In this document: one piece after another, positions 25,653 to 33,181 of the stretch
Layout of the letters: each line of letters starts with the position of its first letter
Numbering within the stretch: position 1 is the stretch's first letter
NCBI RefSeq assembly: GCF_001553785.1
Contig: NZ_LOJP01000001.1
Span: 1,949,584-1,992,735, forward strand
Source: Actinoplanes sp. TFC3
Lineage (GTDB): Bacteria > Actinomycetota > Actinomycetes > Mycobacteriales > Micromonosporaceae
Reading direction: 5' to 3'
Length of the DNA stretch: 43,152 nt
Notes under the pieces: generated by a model
What the model was told of the DNA's origin: nothing
The model's database searches: none
What the model saw: the letters and a program-made list of their open reading frames with translations, nothing else
Position numbers and translations under genes: made by a program

Positions 25653-26755
25653 CCCGTGGCCAGGCAGGCCAGCGCGCCGATCACGAACACGGGCCGCGCG
25701 CCCAGGTGCACGGCCAGCGCACCGAGCGGGTTGGCGAGCGCGACGGGGCCGAACATCACGGCGTTGGCGGTCGCGGAGACCCGGCCGAGGAGGTGATCCG
25801 GAGTGTCGCTCTGCACCGCGGTAACCGCCGCAATCAACGTCCACGGGAGACCGGCGCCGCCGATGACCGCACCCACCACAAGTGCGGGCCACCACGGCAG
25901 ACAGCGCACCAGCAGCCCGACGGCGTACAGCGCTGCACCGGCAACCGCGACACCCAGGGCACCGCGCCGGGCAATCAACCGGCCGACGCCCATGCCTGCT
26001 GCAACGGAGCCGGCGCCCTGCGCGCTGACCAGCACGCCGAGGAAGGTGCTCGGCAGATTCAGGTCCTCGGTCACCACCGCGTACTGGGCGGCGGTGGCGA
26101 ATGCTGACATACCAATGGCAACGGCGGCTACGGCCACGGTCCTTCGCACTGTGGGGGTGGTTTGGAGACCCGCCCTTACGGTGGCGGCGCGCGGGGTGGG
26201 CGGGCGCAGTCGCAGCAAGCCGTAGAGCAGTGCGCCTGCCAGCGGGAGAAGGGCGCTGACGGCTACGACCAGGTGGCCGCCGTGCCAGGCGTAGAGGGCG
26301 GCGCCGACCAGTGGGGCGATGAGTTTCATGCCTTCCTGGGCACTGGATCGCCAGCCGTTCACCGTAGCGAGTTCCGTCGGTGGCAGGGCGGACGGGAGGA
26401 CTGCGGATTCGCCGGCGTCGAGGAGGACGTAGCTGGTGCCGTACACGAAGGAGACGGTGTAGACGAGCCAGGCGTGGGCCGGGGACGAGACGGTGAGCAG
26501 GCTGAGCAGGGAGGCCGCGAGCAGGAGGTTCGTAGCGATGAGCAGCAGCCGGCGGGGCAAGCGGTCGACGAGCCGCCCGAGCACCGGCCCGGCCAGGGTC
26601 GGCAGATAGACGGCGAGCCCGGCCAGCGCGGCTCGGCTCGGAGAACCGGTCAGGTCCAAGATCCAGATGCCCGACACCAGGGCCATGGCGCTGCTGCCGA
26701 GCCCGGACAGAAGGGAGGTGGCCACGAACAGGACAGCGTTACGTTGAGTCTGCAC
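25598..26755 (-). CDS. MFS transporter (MDR type)
   Basis: This 385-aa protein has about twelve hydrophobic helices and MFS features: the N-terminal SLLSGLGSSAMALVSGIWIL, motif-A-like GRLVDRLPRRLLL after helix 2, a C-half copy VGRLIARRGALGVAV, and GRVSATANAVMFGPVALANP. Substrate is unknown, but the context of a regulator and another efflux pump suggests drug export. GTG at 26755 is the start. The upstream gap contains a TGTCAA-N7-TTGACA operator that overlaps its -35 TTGACA. It is the last gene in a minus-strand row and its end overlaps the convergent monooxygenase. Confidence 0.85.
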   Translation of the reverse strand: MQTQRNAVLFVATSLLSGLGSSAMALVSGIWILDLTGSPSRAALAGLAVYLPTLAGPVLGRLVDRLPRRLLLIATNLLLAASLLSLLTVSSPAHAWLVYTVSFVYGTSYVLLDAGESAVLPSALPPTELATVNGWRSSAQEGMKLIAPLVGAALYAWHGGHLVVAVSALLPLAGALLYGLLRLRPPTPRAATVRAGLQTTPTVRRTVAVAAVAIGMSAFATAAQYAVVTEDLNLPSTFLGVLVSAQGAGSVAAGMGVGRLIARRGALGVAVAGAALYAVGLLVRCLPWWPALVVGAVIGGAGLPWTLIAAVTAVQSDTPDHLLGRVSATANAVMFGPVALANPLGALAVHLGARPVFVIGALACLATGYGTNVAKSAGSSVTRAM

Positions 26756-26805
26756 GACTCACATCGTCAAGACCTGCATGTGGTACGAGCAATGCCCGGC
26801 ACTTG

Positions 26806-26824
26806 TGTCAACCGTTGCTTGACA
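26806..26824 (-). promoter_or_regulatory. TGTCAA-N7-TTGACA operator before the MFS gene
   Basis: Arms at 26806-26811 and 26819-26824 enclose 7 nt and cover the stop codon of the HTH gene. On the minus strand the second arm reads TTGACA, a consensus -35 for the MFS gene starting at 26755. The arm sequence and spacing are the same as in the site at 27307-27325. Confidence 0.55.
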
Positions 26825-27305
26825 ACACATCCTGCACCTTGCGGTAAGCCAGCCGGACGTACCCGGGAAGGCTCCGCTGGTCCGTGCCTGTGAGGTCCTC
26901 CACGGCCTGAGCGGTGAGCGCGAACAGCCCGCCGGGCGGAGCGTCGAGGGCAATCTCGATGGTCGTGCGCACGAGGGCGGCGCGGGTGAAACGGCTCGTC
27001 CATCGCCGGTCGGCCGCGATGCTGCGGTGCAGGTCGTCGACGGCTTCGCGGAGATTCACCATGCTGTGGGCGTAGCGCAGGTCTTGCTCCTTGCGCCGAG
27101 CCCGAGCCGCCCCGGCCAGCCGCTGCCGGCGCTGCTCGGCGGCCTGCCGGCTGGACAACCCCAGCGCGGCGGCCACCTGCATCCACGTGTCGCCGGCTTG
27201 CCGAGCCCTGTCGATCAGCTCCAGTTCACGCTCATCGAGCCTGGCCCGCGCCGGCTGGATCTCCGCCAGTTGCTGGAGGACCTCCGAGATCGGCCCCTCG
27301 CCCAT
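26808..27305 (-). CDS. Small HTH DNA-binding protein, candidate autorepressor
   Basis: I do not recognise this 165-aa protein by name. Residues about 22-60 (RLDERELELIDRARQAGDTW, MQVAAALGLSSRQAAEQRRQ) resemble a sigma-70 region-4-like HTH followed by a basic stretch. The C-terminal part (about 90-165) is helical and ends GYVRLAYRKVQDVLSSNG. The ATG at 27305 directly follows a palindrome and a -10 TATTGT (27317-27312), giving a leaderless start. The same operator type stands before the MFS gene downstream, so I infer that it represses itself and that MFS gene. Its first 74 bp overlap the end of the upstream MFS gene in another frame. Confidence 0.75.
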   Translation of the reverse strand: MGEGPISEVLQQLAEIQPARARLDERELELIDRARQAGDTWMQVAAALGLSSRQAAEQRRQRLAGAARARRKEQDLRYAHSMVNLREAVDDLHRSIAADRRWTSRFTRAALVRTTIEIALDAPPGGLFALTAQAVEDLTGTDQRSLPGYVRLAYRKVQDVLSSNG

Positions 27306-28668
27306 CTGTCAACAATACGTTGACAGGCTCGGGCTGACATGGCCCCGTCCGTCGGCGACCGCCGGCCAGGGCCAGCAGAACCGCCCCGAGGACGAAGCCC
27401 GCGGCCACCAGGAAAGCACGGGCATACCCGCCCACCTCCGAGGCCGGCACCTGGGCGGCGACAACGGCGAGGACCGACAGGCCGAGCGCGCCTCCCGCTT
27501 GCTGGGCGGTGTTGGCCAGGCCGGAGACCAGGCCGGTGTCGGCGGGGGCCACTTCGGACATGACCAGCATGATGATCGCCGGGATGACCACGCCGATACC
27601 GAGGCCCATGATGGTCAGGGGCGGCAGGATGCCGGTCCCGTAGGTGGCGGCGGCGGGCATGCGGGCCAGCAGGAGCAACCCGGCAGCCAGGAAGATGAGG
27701 CCGGCGATCAGCACGGGGCGTACCCCGAAACGGGCCGTGGTTCTGGGCGCCACCAGCAGGGACATCAGGCCGATCACGATCGGGGTGGGAAGGAACGCCA
27801 GGCCGGTTCCGATGGCGTCAAGGCCGAGGGCGTGCTGGGCGTACAGGGCCATGATGAATTGAAAGCCCATGCCGGTGGCGAAGATCAGCACCATGGCTGC
27901 GCAGGTGATGAGCAGCCGGGAGTTGCGCAGGACACGCAGCGGCACAAGGGGCTTATGGGCGAAGCGTTCGCGGACCAGGAAGCCGAGCACCAGCAGCACC
28001 GCCGCGGCGCCCAGGGCCAGCCGGCTGTCAACGATGGCGAAGACACCGGCCGACAGACCGATCGTGATCAGTACGGCTCCGGGGATGTCCAGGCCCTCGC
28101 TCAGGCCCAGGCCCGCGTCCCGGGGGATCACGCGCAGCGCGGCGATCAGGGCGACCGCACCGATCGGCAGGTTGACCAGGAAGATCCACGGCCAGCCGGC
28201 CGCCTCGGTGAGCAGGCCGCCGGCCACGAACCCGACCGCAGCGCCGCTGGCCTGGGTGAAGCTGTAGACGCCGATGGCGCGGGCTTGCGATGCCGGGCCG
28301 GGGAAGAGTCGCACGATTATGCCGAAGATGACGGCGGAGGCCAAAGCCCCGCCGACGCCCTGGATGAAACGGCCGGTCACCAGCAGAGCGGCGGTGGGGG
28401 CGAGGCCGCACAGGGCGCTCGCGGCGGTGAAGGTGGCCAGGCCGGCGAGGAACACCGTGCGGGCGCCGATGAGGTCGCCGAGGCGCCCGGCCAGCAGCAG
28501 GAAGCCAGCGAAGCCGATCAGGTAGCCGTTGACGATCCAGGCCACGCCGGCGGGCGAGAACCCGAGATCGTTCTGGATGACGGGTACGGCCACGGCCACG
28601 ATCGTGCTGTCCAGAACAATCATGAGTGCCGCTGTACAGAGCACTGCCAGAGCCCGGTTGGGTGTCAT
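27232..28668 (-). CDS. DHA2-type MFS drug efflux transporter
   Basis: This 478-aa protein has fourteen probable helices, the DHA2 (drug:H+ antiporter-2) layout. Landmarks are VLDSTIVAVAVPVIQNDLGF, motif-A GRLGDLIGARTVFLAGL, FIQGVGGALASAVIFGIIV, motif-C-like QASGAAVGFVAGGLLTEA and GLVSGLANTAQQAGGALGLS. The last ~45 residues (from GGRRRTGPCQPEP) are hydrophilic and cross the operator and start of the downstream HTH gene, so the original stop may have been lost. ATG 28668 lies 6 nt after -10 TACGGT (leaderless). It follows a MarR gene on the same strand, which probably controls it. Confidence 0.87.
   Translation of the reverse strand: MTPNRALAVLCTAALMIVLDSTIVAVAVPVIQNDLGFSPAGVAWIVNGYLIGFAGFLLLAGRLGDLIGARTVFLAGLATFTAASALCGLAPTAALLVTGRFIQGVGGALASAVIFGIIVRLFPGPASQARAIGVYSFTQASGAAVGFVAGGLLTEAAGWPWIFLVNLPIGAVALIAALRVIPRDAGLGLSEGLDIPGAVLITIGLSAGVFAIVDSRLALGAAAVLLVLGFLVRERFAHKPLVPLRVLRNSRLLITCAAMVLIFATGMGFQFIMALYAQHALGLDAIGTGLAFLPTPIVIGLMSLLVAPRTTARFGVRPVLIAGLIFLAAGLLLLARMPAAATYGTGILPPLTIMGLGIGVVIPAIIMLVMSEVAPADTGLVSGLANTAQQAGGALGLSVLAVVAAQVPASEVGGYARAFLVAAGFVLGAVLLALAGGRRRTGPCQPEPVNVLLTDGRGADLGGPPATGGDPAGAGQAR
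27306..27326 (-). promoter_or_regulatory. 21-bp palindromic operator over the HTH-gene promoter
   Basis: Arms CTGTCAAC (27306-27313) and GTTGACAG (27319-27326) are perfect inverted repeats with a 5-nt centre. On the minus strand the -10 TATTGT lies within it and the ATG at 27305 follows directly, so a bound protein would block promoter opening. The core equals TGTCAA-N7-TTGACA, as at 26806-26824. It is embedded in coding sequence of the upstream MFS gene. Confidence 0.65.
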
Positions 28669-28682
28669 GACCCGACCGTAGC

Positions 28683-28706
28683 AGATGGTCTAGATGTGGA
28701 CTATCT
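28683..28706 (-). promoter_or_regulatory. Candidate MarR operator before the DHA2 MFS gene
   Basis: Arms AGATGGTC (28683-28690) and GACTATCT (28699-28706) are inverted repeats with one mismatch and an 8-nt centre, immediately upstream of the MFS -10. The geometry (8-8-8) equals that of the repeat at 29206-29229 before the MarR gene, so both may bind the same MarR protein. Confidence 0.4.
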
Positions 28707-28711
28707 CTTTG

Positions 28712-29188
28712 TCACCTGGTTTGCCGGGCTCGGCGGACCGGTTTGGGAAGGTCGTCGTCCCGGTCGTCCACCAATTGAGCGAGCGCGACGACGAAGGCGT
28801 CGCGAACCTCGGACGGCAGGGCTTGGAGCGCTCGGCCGTGCACCTCGTCGACGATGCGCTGACCTTCCTCGGCGGCTCTGCGACCCGCCTCGGTGACCGC
28901 GATGATCCGGGCACGACGGTCTATGGCCGATGGGCGACGCTGGGCGAATCCCCTGCCCTCCAGGTCGTCCACGGTGGTCACCATGGTCGTCTTGTCGAGG
29001 TTGGCCAGCGCCGCGAGTTGGATCTGGGTGCGCTCCTCCTCCAGGGCGTGCACGAGGATGCACTGCATGCGGGGGGTCAGGCCGACCTCAGCCAGCGCGG
29101 CGGCCAAGCGGTTGGTCAGGGCGTGGCCGGCCACGTTGAGCATGCCGGTGAGGTCGCGCACGGTTCGTTCGGGAGCCTGCTGAGCCAT
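28712..29188 (-). CDS. MarR family transcriptional regulator
   Basis: This 158-aa MarR regulator shows the dimer helix RDLTGMLNVAGHALTNRLAA, HTH LAALANLDKTTMVTTVDDLE and wing GRGFAQRRPSAIDRRARIIAVT. It starts at ATG 29188, 6 nt after -10 TAGGAT (29200-29195), so leaderless. It is the first gene of a minus-strand row with two MFS genes and an HTH protein. The 8-8-8 palindromes before itself and before the DHA2 MFS gene suggest it represses both, with relief by a drug-like ligand (inference). Confidence 0.9.
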   Translation of the reverse strand: MAQQAPERTVRDLTGMLNVAGHALTNRLAAALAEVGLTPRMQCILVHALEEERTQIQLAALANLDKTTMVTTVDDLEGRGFAQRRPSAIDRRARIIAVTEAGRRAAEEGQRIVDEVHGRALQALPSEVRDAFVVALAQLVDDRDDDLPKPVRRARQTR

Positions 29189-29205
29189 CCAACGATCCTA
29201 CCGCC

Positions 29206-29229
29206 GGATCATCTCGTAACGGATGATCC
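29206..29229 (-). promoter_or_regulatory. 8-8-8 palindrome upstream of marR
   Basis: Arms GGATCATC (29206-29213) and GATGATCC (29222-29229) are perfect inverted repeats around 8 nt, just upstream of the -10 of the MarR gene. Probable autoregulatory operator. It also overlaps the end of a truncated SDR gene. Confidence 0.55.
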
Positions 29230-29436
29230 CGTGAGCTGTTCGGACCCTGTCCACAGGCGGCGGGCCAGCTCCGCGTCACGGGCGGCCCTGGAGCGGCCGA
29301 CGAATTCGGCGCCGCCGCGCATGTGGGCGAGGTGTTCGGGCCCGGCGAAGCTGCCGCCGGGGATGCCGGCCAGGGCGGCACAGAGCACGGGCTGCGCGCC
29401 GGCGCCGGCATCCTGGGCGAGGAACCTCAGCATCAC
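29209..29436 (-). pseudogene. C-terminal fragment of an SDR oxidoreductase
   Basis: The frame encodes about 75 residues (MLRFLAQDAGAGAQPVLCAA, LAGIPGGSFAGPEHLAHMRG, SRAARDAELARRLWTGSEQL) matching the C-terminal end of retinol-dehydrogenase-like SDRs. The Rossmann and Ser-Tyr-Lys parts are absent, and upstream of about 29440 the homology stops. It is a remnant, probably left by a deletion. The SDR at 3812-4648 is a separate full-length gene. Confidence 0.6.
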
Positions 29437-29565
29437 GAGCAGATCGACGACCTGATCAACGACGCTCTTCCTACGCAGAGAGGACGACCGGCGAACCCCC
29501 CGTCCAACCGCCCCGCCGCCTTATAGGGACTGAAGGCAGTCTTGATGGCTCGCCGGTCGCGTTCC

Positions 29566-30009
29566 CTACAGCGCGGCCGCCTGCGTCCAGCTGGGCGCCC
29601 AGGGCGTCCAGCTCAGCGGCATCCGCGCCTCCGCCGGGGTGCGGTCCCCCTTGCGCTGGTTGCAACGCCCGCACGCGGCGACGGTGTTCTTCCAGCTGTT
29701 CTCACCACCGCGCGAGCGCGGCAGGACGTGGTCGATGGTCGAAGCCGTGCCACCGCAGTACGCGCAGCGCCGGCCGTCGCGGCTCAGCACGCCGGCTCGG
29801 GACCAGGCCGGGCCGCGGCTGTGACGCCAGCGCGTCACGACGTAGCTGACCAGGCGCACCACGGTCGGGATGGGGAACACCCCGATGTGGGTGTCCGGTT
29901 GGGCTTCTTCCACGACCGCAACCTCGCGGAACAGCATGCGGATGGCGTGCCGGACACTGACCCGGTGCAACGGGCCGAAGTCGGCGTTGAGGACGAGCAC
30001 CACGCTCAT
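29566..30009 (-). CDS. HNH endonuclease
   Basis: This 147-aa protein belongs to the widespread actinobacterial HNH family that starts MSVVLVLNADFGPLHRVSVR. It contains the HNH core: two CxxC pairs (CAYCGG and CGRCNQRKGD), TIDHVLPRSRGG with the catalytic Asp-His, and NTVAACGRCN. GGAGGTGA stands just upstream of ATG 30009, an unusually good ribosome site. These proteins are common housekeeping-like nucleases of unknown role and need not be part of a mobile element. The tail from TPAEARMPL is basic and short. Confidence 0.88.
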   Translation of the reverse strand: MSVVLVLNADFGPLHRVSVRHAIRMLFREVAVVEEAQPDTHIGVFPIPTVVRLVSYVVTRWRHSRGPAWSRAGVLSRDGRRCAYCGGTASTIDHVLPRSRGGENSWKNTVAACGRCNQRKGDRTPAEARMPLSWTPWAPSWTQAAAL

Positions 30010-30075
30010 GACAGGTCACCTCCCCCCGGGGACGTGACCAAAAGGTAAGACGACAGCGCCGTCAGGACAACGGAT

Positions 30076-30726
30076 TTAGTCGGTCAGCGCACGCCGGACG
30101 GCCACCGTGAGCTGCGCCAATCCGATCAGTCCGAGGGCCACCCAGACGATCACCGCGATCAGCACCACGGTGCTCTCCCAGCCCGGGTGGACCACGCCGG
30201 CGAGGGTGGCGACCACCAGGCCGCTGATCGCCACGGACACCCGGGTGGGTCGCTCCGCCACGGTCACCGCGCCGATCTCGGCCATCCCGCTCGCCGCCGC
30301 CCGAGCCCGTACGTACTCGTGCAGCCAGCTCACCGCGAGCGCCGTCACCACCAGCCAGCCGGGCGCACCGGCCACCCAGAACGCCGCCAGCCAGGCCAGT
30401 TCGCCGAGCCGGTCGGCGGCCGAGTCGTAGACGAAGCCGAGCCGGCTGACCTTGCCCGTCACCACGGCCACAGCCCCGTCGAAGGCGTCGGCGAACGCGG
30501 CCAGCAGCACCAGCACCGCCCCGGTCGGCAGCGGCACGAACGGCACCAGCGCGCACAGCACCAGCCCGATGGTGGTGACCGTGGACGGGCCGACGCCCAG
30601 GCGGGCCAGCACGGTGCCGCCGCGCCAGGCCAGCCGCACCCAGCCACGGACCAGGGGCGACGCCGAGCGTGGGTCGAAACCGCCGTGCAGCGCGGACCAG
30701 GCGGTCGCGTACTCCTGCCAGGTCAC
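30076..30726 (-). CDS. CDP-alcohol phosphatidyltransferase family protein
   Basis: This 216-aa membrane protein has several helices and the CDP-alcohol phosphotransferase signature around residues 85-110: DAFDGAVAVVTGKVSRLGFV followed by YDSAADR, i.e. D-x2-D-G-x2-A ... G-x3-D-x3-D. The usual Arg after Ala is Val here, which I have seen only as an oddity; it may be a subfamily trait. It would join a CDP-lipid to an alcohol at the membrane; the substrate is unknown. Its GTG at 30726 overlaps the metF stop by 4 bp (GTGA), so the two are translationally coupled. Confidence 0.8.
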   Translation of the reverse strand: MTWQEYATAWSALHGGFDPRSASPLVRGWVRLAWRGGTVLARLGVGPSTVTTIGLVLCALVPFVPLPTGAVLVLLAAFADAFDGAVAVVTGKVSRLGFVYDSAADRLGELAWLAAFWVAGAPGWLVVTALAVSWLHEYVRARAAASGMAEIGAVTVAERPTRVSVAISGLVVATLAGVVHPGWESTVVLIAVIVWVALGLIGLAQLTVAVRRALTD

Positions 30727-31643
30727 GCTGCAGCGGCGGGCGCGTCCGCGAGGTGCTGCCAGACCTCGCGGGTCGCGGTGGAGCGGTTCATGGTGATGAA
30801 GTGGATGCCGGGCACGCCCTCGTCGAGCAGCCGCTGGCACATCTCGCTGCACAGCTCGATGCCCAGGCGGCGGACCGCGTCGGCATCTTCCTGGACGCGC
30901 TCGAAGCGCTTCAGCAGCGCGGGTGGGAACGGCGCTCCGGACAGTTGCGCCGAGCGGGCGATGGTGGCCATCCGCAGCACCGGCATGACGCCGGGCACGA
31001 TCGGGGTGTCGCAGCCGGCCGCGGCGACCCGGTCGCGCAGCCGCAGGTAGTCGTCGGCCTCGAAGAACATCTGGGTGATCGCGAAATCGGCGCCGGCGCG
31101 GCACTTGCGGATGAAGTTGCGGGTGTCGGCGCCGGTGTCGGCCGAGCGAGGATGCTTGTACGGAAAAGCCGCCACCCCCACGCTGAAGTTGCCGACCTCG
31201 TTCAGCAGCCGCACCAGATCCTCGGCGTACAGCACTCCGTCGGGGTGCTGCACCCACTCGCCGGTCGGGTCACCGGGCGGGTCACCGCGCACCGCGAGCA
31301 CGTTGCGGATGCCGGCTCCGGCCAGCCGCCCGATCACGTTGCGCAGCTCGGCGACCGAGTGGTTCACCGCCGTCAGATGGGCCATGGGCAGCAGCGTGGT
31401 CTCGGTGGCAACCCGCTCGGTGACGTCGACAGTGGTGTCGCGGGTGCTGCCGCCGGCGCCGTAGGTGATCGACACGAAGTCCGGGCGCAGCGGCTCGAGT
31501 TCGCGGATCGTCTGCCAGAGCAACTGCTCGGCCTCGCGCGTCTTGGGGGGCATGAACTCGAACGAGAACGTGGGCCCGGGCCGCCGGATGAGGTCGCCGA
31601 TGGAAGGCGTCGCGGGCAGGCGAGAAGGAAGACCGGTAGCCAC
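30723..31643 (-). CDS. metF: Methylenetetrahydrofolate reductase
   Basis: This 306-aa TIM-barrel protein matches MetF: FSFEFMPPKTREAEQLLW (N-terminal Glu of the active site), FVSITYGAGGSTRDTTVDVT, RNVLAVRGDPPGD, AFPYKHPRSADTGADTRNF and FAITQMFFEADDYLRLRDRV. The enzyme reduces 5,10-methylene-THF to 5-methyl-THF for methionine synthesis, normally with FAD. The GTG start at 31643 lies 6 nt after -10 TAGGGT (31655-31650), i.e. leaderless, and is back to back with the prenyl synthase gene. Position matches Rv2172c of M. tuberculosis, although that protein is a divergent type. Confidence 0.92.
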   Translation of the reverse strand: MATGLPSRLPATPSIGDLIRRPGPTFSFEFMPPKTREAEQLLWQTIRELEPLRPDFVSITYGAGGSTRDTTVDVTERVATETTLLPMAHLTAVNHSVAELRNVIGRLAGAGIRNVLAVRGDPPGDPTGEWVQHPDGVLYAEDLVRLLNEVGNFSVGVAAFPYKHPRSADTGADTRNFIRKCRAGADFAITQMFFEADDYLRLRDRVAAAGCDTPIVPGVMPVLRMATIARSAQLSGAPFPPALLKRFERVQEDADAVRRLGIELCSEMCQRLLDEGVPGIHFITMNRSTATREVWQHLADAPAAAA

Positions 31644-31681
31644 GGCTCCACCCTACAAGCCCAGCGGCTACGTTGGGCGGC
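31644..31681. promoter_or_regulatory. Divergent leaderless promoters of metF and the prenyl synthase
   Basis: In 38 bp the minus strand has -10 TAGGGT (31655-31650) 6 nt before the metF GTG, and the plus strand has -10 TACGTT (31669-31674) 7 nt before the GTG at 31682. Confidence 0.5.
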
Positions 31682-32749
31682 GTGACCTCCCCGCTGGAAC
31701 GCGCCGGCCTGCGGCCCCGCGTCGACAAGGCTCTCACCGGTTTCCTGGCTGCGCAGCGCACCCGGCTGCTCGCGATCGACGACTCGCTGGCCGACGTGGC
31801 GGACGCTCTGGAGGCGTTTGTGCTGCGCGGCGGCAAGAGGCTGCGGCCCGCGTTCGCGTACTGGGGTTACCGCGGTGCCGGTGGCCAGGACTGCGACCAG
31901 GTCGTTGCTGCGGTGGCCGCGCTGGAGTGGGTGCAGGCGGCGGCCCTGATCCACGACGACCTGATGGACCGCTCGGACACCCGCCGCGGCGAGCCGTCGG
32001 TGCACAAGCGGTTCACGGCCCGGCACCTGGCGGCGGGGTGGCGCGGGGACGCGGATGCGTTCGGCGACAACGCGGCGGTGCTGCTCGGCGATCTGGCGCT
32101 GGTCTGGTCGGACGAGCTGCTGCACGGCTCGGGGGCCGATCCGGACGCGCTGGTGCGGGCGCGCCCGGTGTTCGACGAAATGCGCACCGAAGTGACCGTC
32201 GGGCAGTACCTCGACGTGCTCACGCCCGTTACCGGGGACACGTCGGTGGAGCGGGCCGGCAAGGTCGCCCGGTTCAAGTCGGCCAAGTACACGATCGAGC
32301 GCCCGCTGCTGCTGGGGGCCGCGCTGGCCGGGGCGGGCCAGGCCGTGGTGACGGCTTATTCGAGGTACGGGTTACCGCTGGGCGAGGCGTTCCAATACCG
32401 CGACGATGTGCTGGGCGTCTTCGGCGACCCGGCTCAGACCGGCAAGCCGGCCGGCGACGACCTGCGCGAGGGCAAGCGGACGTACCTGATCGCGGCGGCG
32501 TACGAAAAAGCCAGCGAAACCGAACGCAGCGAGCTGGACCACGGTCTCGGCAGGTCCGACATCTCCGAGCGGGAGATCGACGGGCTGCGCGAGATCATCA
32601 CGTCCACGGGCGCGCTGGACCGCGTGGAAGCCCACATCTCGACGCTGACCGCCACCGCTCTGGACGCGCTGGAGGAACCCGGCATCGACGCAGAGGCGAG
32701 GACGGTGCTGCTGGAGCTGGCCGAGGCGGCTACCCGGCGCGCCGTTTGA
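31682..32749 (+). CDS. Polyprenyl (geranylgeranyl-type) diphosphate synthase
   Basis: This 355-aa all-helical protein has both aspartate-rich motifs of trans-prenyltransferases: ALIHDDLMDRSDTRRG (DDxxD) and FQYRDDVLGVFGD with GKPAGDDLREGKRTYL. The earlier RGGKRLRPAFAYWGY is the conserved GKR region. It condenses isopentenyl diphosphate with allylic diphosphates, probably to C20, supplying carotenoids, quinones or lipid carriers. GTG at 31682 is preferred over TTG 31673 because it lies 7 nt after -10 TACGTT. It corresponds in position to IdsA2 (Rv2173) beside Rv2175c and PknL. It could also feed the carotenoid cluster. Confidence 0.9.
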   Translation: MTSPLERAGLRPRVDKALTGFLAAQRTRLLAIDDSLADVADALEAFVLRGGKRLRPAFAYWGYRGAGGQDCDQVVAAVAALEWVQAAALIHDDLMDRSDTRRGEPSVHKRFTARHLAAGWRGDADAFGDNAAVLLGDLALVWSDELLHGSGADPDALVRARPVFDEMRTEVTVGQYLDVLTPVTGDTSVERAGKVARFKSAKYTIERPLLLGAALAGAGQAVVTAYSRYGLPLGEAFQYRDDVLGVFGDPAQTGKPAGDDLREGKRTYLIAAAYEKASETERSELDHGLGRSDISEREIDGLREIITSTGALDRVEAHISTLTATALDALEEPGIDAEARTVLLELAEAATRRAV

Positions 32750-32753
32750 CGCT

Positions 32754-33104
32754 CTAGAACCCGAGGGCCTGAGCTCGCCGTTTGACCTCGCGCGCCTTGT
32801 CCCCGCCGAGCGCCTTGGCCCCGCAGCCATCCAGCGTCTCGTCGGGTTCGTAGAGCCACCCGATGGCCTCTTCGTCGTTGTACCCAGCGTCGTGGAGCAG
32901 CGTGAGAATGCCGGGGAGGTGCTTGAGCACGGTGCTGTTGGCCACCAGCTCGGCGGGCACCACGCGGATGCCGTCGCGCCGGACCGCCAGCAGATGGCGG
33001 TCGCGGATCAGCTGGTGCACCTTGCTGATCGACACCTCGAGCCGCTCCGCGACGTCCGGCAGATTGACCCAGGTGGTGGGGCCCTTGGTTACGGATTCGG
33101 TCAC
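32754..33104 (-). CDS. Rv2175c-family DNA-binding protein
   Basis: This 116-aa winged-helix protein resembles Rv2175c: TTWVNLPDVAERLEVSISKV, HQLIRDRHLLAVRRDGIRVV, PAELVANSTVLKHLPGILTL and YNDEEAIGWLYEPDETL. In M. tuberculosis Rv2175c is a DNA-binding protein phosphorylated by PknL, and a PknL homologue lies nearby at 34038. The GTG start at 33104 (VTESVTKGPTTW) gives Ser/Thr residues in the first ten positions, where the mycobacterial target threonine also lies. It is convergent with the prenyl synthase, 4 bp apart. Confidence 0.88.
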   Translation of the reverse strand: MTESVTKGPTTWVNLPDVAERLEVSISKVHQLIRDRHLLAVRRDGIRVVPAELVANSTVLKHLPGILTLLHDAGYNDEEAIGWLYEPDETLDGCGAKALGGDKAREVKRRAQALGF

Positions 33105-33181
33105 CCGACCAGCGTGCCATGGCGGGTTGTCTGCCAGCCAGCCGGGACCGCCCCGGCCGGCGGAGAAGGAAAGAAGGCGCG

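Noticed and set aside
29566..30009. HNH gene as part of a mobile intron or phage
   Set aside because: This family is common as a stable chromosomal gene in actinobacteria, and no intron, integrase or att site is visible.
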